Shown piece by piece: positions 57,844-58,382 of a stretch of 58,382 nucleotides of DNA. Positions within the stretch are counted from its first letter, which is position 1. The number at the start of each line of letters is the position of its first letter. Made by a program: the position numbers and the translations under genes. This stretch comes from Ruminococcus sp. (GTDB lineage: Bacteria; Bacillota; Clostridia; Oscillospirales; Acutalibacteraceae). The notes under the pieces are model-generated. The model searched no databases and was not told where the DNA came from. It saw only the letters and a program-made list of their open reading frames with translations. Location of the stretch: positions 1 to 58,382 of the forward strand of contig JALELS010000003.1 in assembly GCA_022768065.1 (NCBI GenBank). Direction: 5' to 3'.

Positions 57844-58382
57844 TTATTTAAGGTTTTCGGCGTCCTCTGCCACCTTGAGCATAATTGCGCACTCTATTCT
57901 TTTGCGGAAGAGGTCGCAGCCGTATTCGTAAACGCCCTCGATTTTACCCGTGGCATGGTATGCGTTTGCCGCGCAGCCGCCGGAGCACCAGAGCTTTGCC
58001 CAGCAGTCGGCGCACTCTTTTCGCGCATACACGTTGCAGCGCCTGAATTCATCCTGAATTTCGGTGTTTGTCACTCCGTCCCAAATGTTGCCGAGCAGGA
58101 ATTTCTCTTCGCCTACAAACTGGTGGCACGGATACAAATCGCCCCACGGCGTTACAGCCATATATTCCGTTCCCGAACCGCAGCCGGAAATCCGCTTATA
58201 AATGCAAGGGCCGCCCGTAAGATCGATCATGTAATGGTAAAACGTAAAGGGGCGTCCTTCACGGCTTCTTTCGATCATCAGCTCACCGAGTTTTTCGTAC
58301 TGATCGAAAACAATCGGCAAATCTTCCTCGGTCAGTGCCGATGGATCGTCCTTAGCACAGACGACAGGCTCCATACTCAGCT
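57844..58382 (-). CDS. SCIFF peptide maturase (radical SAM/SPASM), C-terminal part
   Basis: Truncated at the right edge: about 178 C-terminal residues, frame open to 58382. It contains the SPASM region with auxiliary iron-sulfur cysteines: GPCIYKR, ISGCGSGTEYMAVTPWGDLY, PCHQFVG, KECADCWAKLWCSGGCAANA and YGCDLF. The wording of AVTPWGDLYPCHQF and FLLGNIWDG is that of the enzyme that forms thioether bonds in SCIFF (six cysteines in forty-five residues) peptides in Clostridia. The N-terminal radical SAM CxxxCxxC is outside the window, as is any SCIFF precursor gene. Confidence 0.8.
   Translation of the reverse strand, partial: LSMEPVVCAKDDPSALTEEDLPIVFDQYEKLGELMIERSREGRPFTFYHYMIDLTGGPCIYKRISGCGSGTEYMAVTPWGDLYPCHQFVGEEKFLLGNIWDGVTNTEIQDEFRRCNVYARKECADCWAKLWCSGGCAANAYHATGKIEGVYEYGCDLFRKRIECAIMLKVAEDAENLK

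Overview
The window is about 58 kb around the chromosomal replication origin of a spore-forming, Gram-positive Clostridia-type Firmicute, most likely an Oscillospiraceae/Ruminococcaceae relative. The evidence is the gene order rpmH-dnaA-dnaN-yaaA-recF-remB-gyrB-gyrA, the presence of spoIIE, jag, a separate noc-like gene and soj/spo0J-type parAB with parS sites, LL-diaminopimelate aminotransferase (dapL), and the C-terminal end of a SCIFF-peptide radical SAM maturase. The genus assignment is inference. I recognise no rRNA or tRNA genes, no CRISPR array and no insertion sequence.

Layout. Positions 1-1096 and 7967-8571, and again 54920-56147, are gene-free and filled with palindromic repeats of a dispersed family. 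Between the first two (minus strand) lies a lipoprotein gene and a six-gene run: two M42 peptidases, a GNAT acetyltransferase, a PLP-dependent methionine gamma-lyase-family protein, a phosphoglucomutase/phosphomannomutase and an acyl carrier protein. 8572-19334 holds a galactokinase-family gene, a TVP38/VTT membrane protein, a plus-strand D-2-hydroxyacid dehydrogenase, two serine-rich anchored proteins of unknown function, spoIIE, and a PadR-DUF1700-DUF4097-PspC envelope module. 19335-34090 (minus) holds pnp, rpsO, serS, parB, an unexpected lipoprotein gene, parA, two parS sites, noc, rsmG, mnmG (with a third parS inside it), mnmE, jag, yidC, yidD, rnpA and rpmH.

Transcription switches from minus to plus exactly at the AT-rich gap before dnaA (34091-34430), as expected for divergent replichores. 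To the right (plus) come dnaA, dnaN, yaaA, recF, remB, gyrB, gyrA, a CPBP protease, tadA, a Mrp/NBP35 ATPase, guaB, glyA, an ANTAR regulator, dapF, dapL, purB, a RING/zinc-ribbon membrane protein and galU. The right end (minus) has a small monooxygenase-like gene, an Orn/Lys/Arg decarboxylase-family gene and the truncated SCIFF maturase gene.

Most notable: DnaA carries a substitution in its normally near-invariant recognition motif (GKTHST where GRDHTT is usual). No canonical DnaA box is visible beside dnaA, but the nonamer TTTTNRACA is clustered four times between dnaA and dnaN and three times between mnmE and jag. Together these suggest a co-diverged initiator and origin. Other points worth following are a lipoprotein translationally coupled inside the parA-parB operon, a 221-bp unit bounded by perfect 22-bp direct repeats, a repeat-rich galU 3' untranslated region, and a two-stem leader before the CPBP gene.
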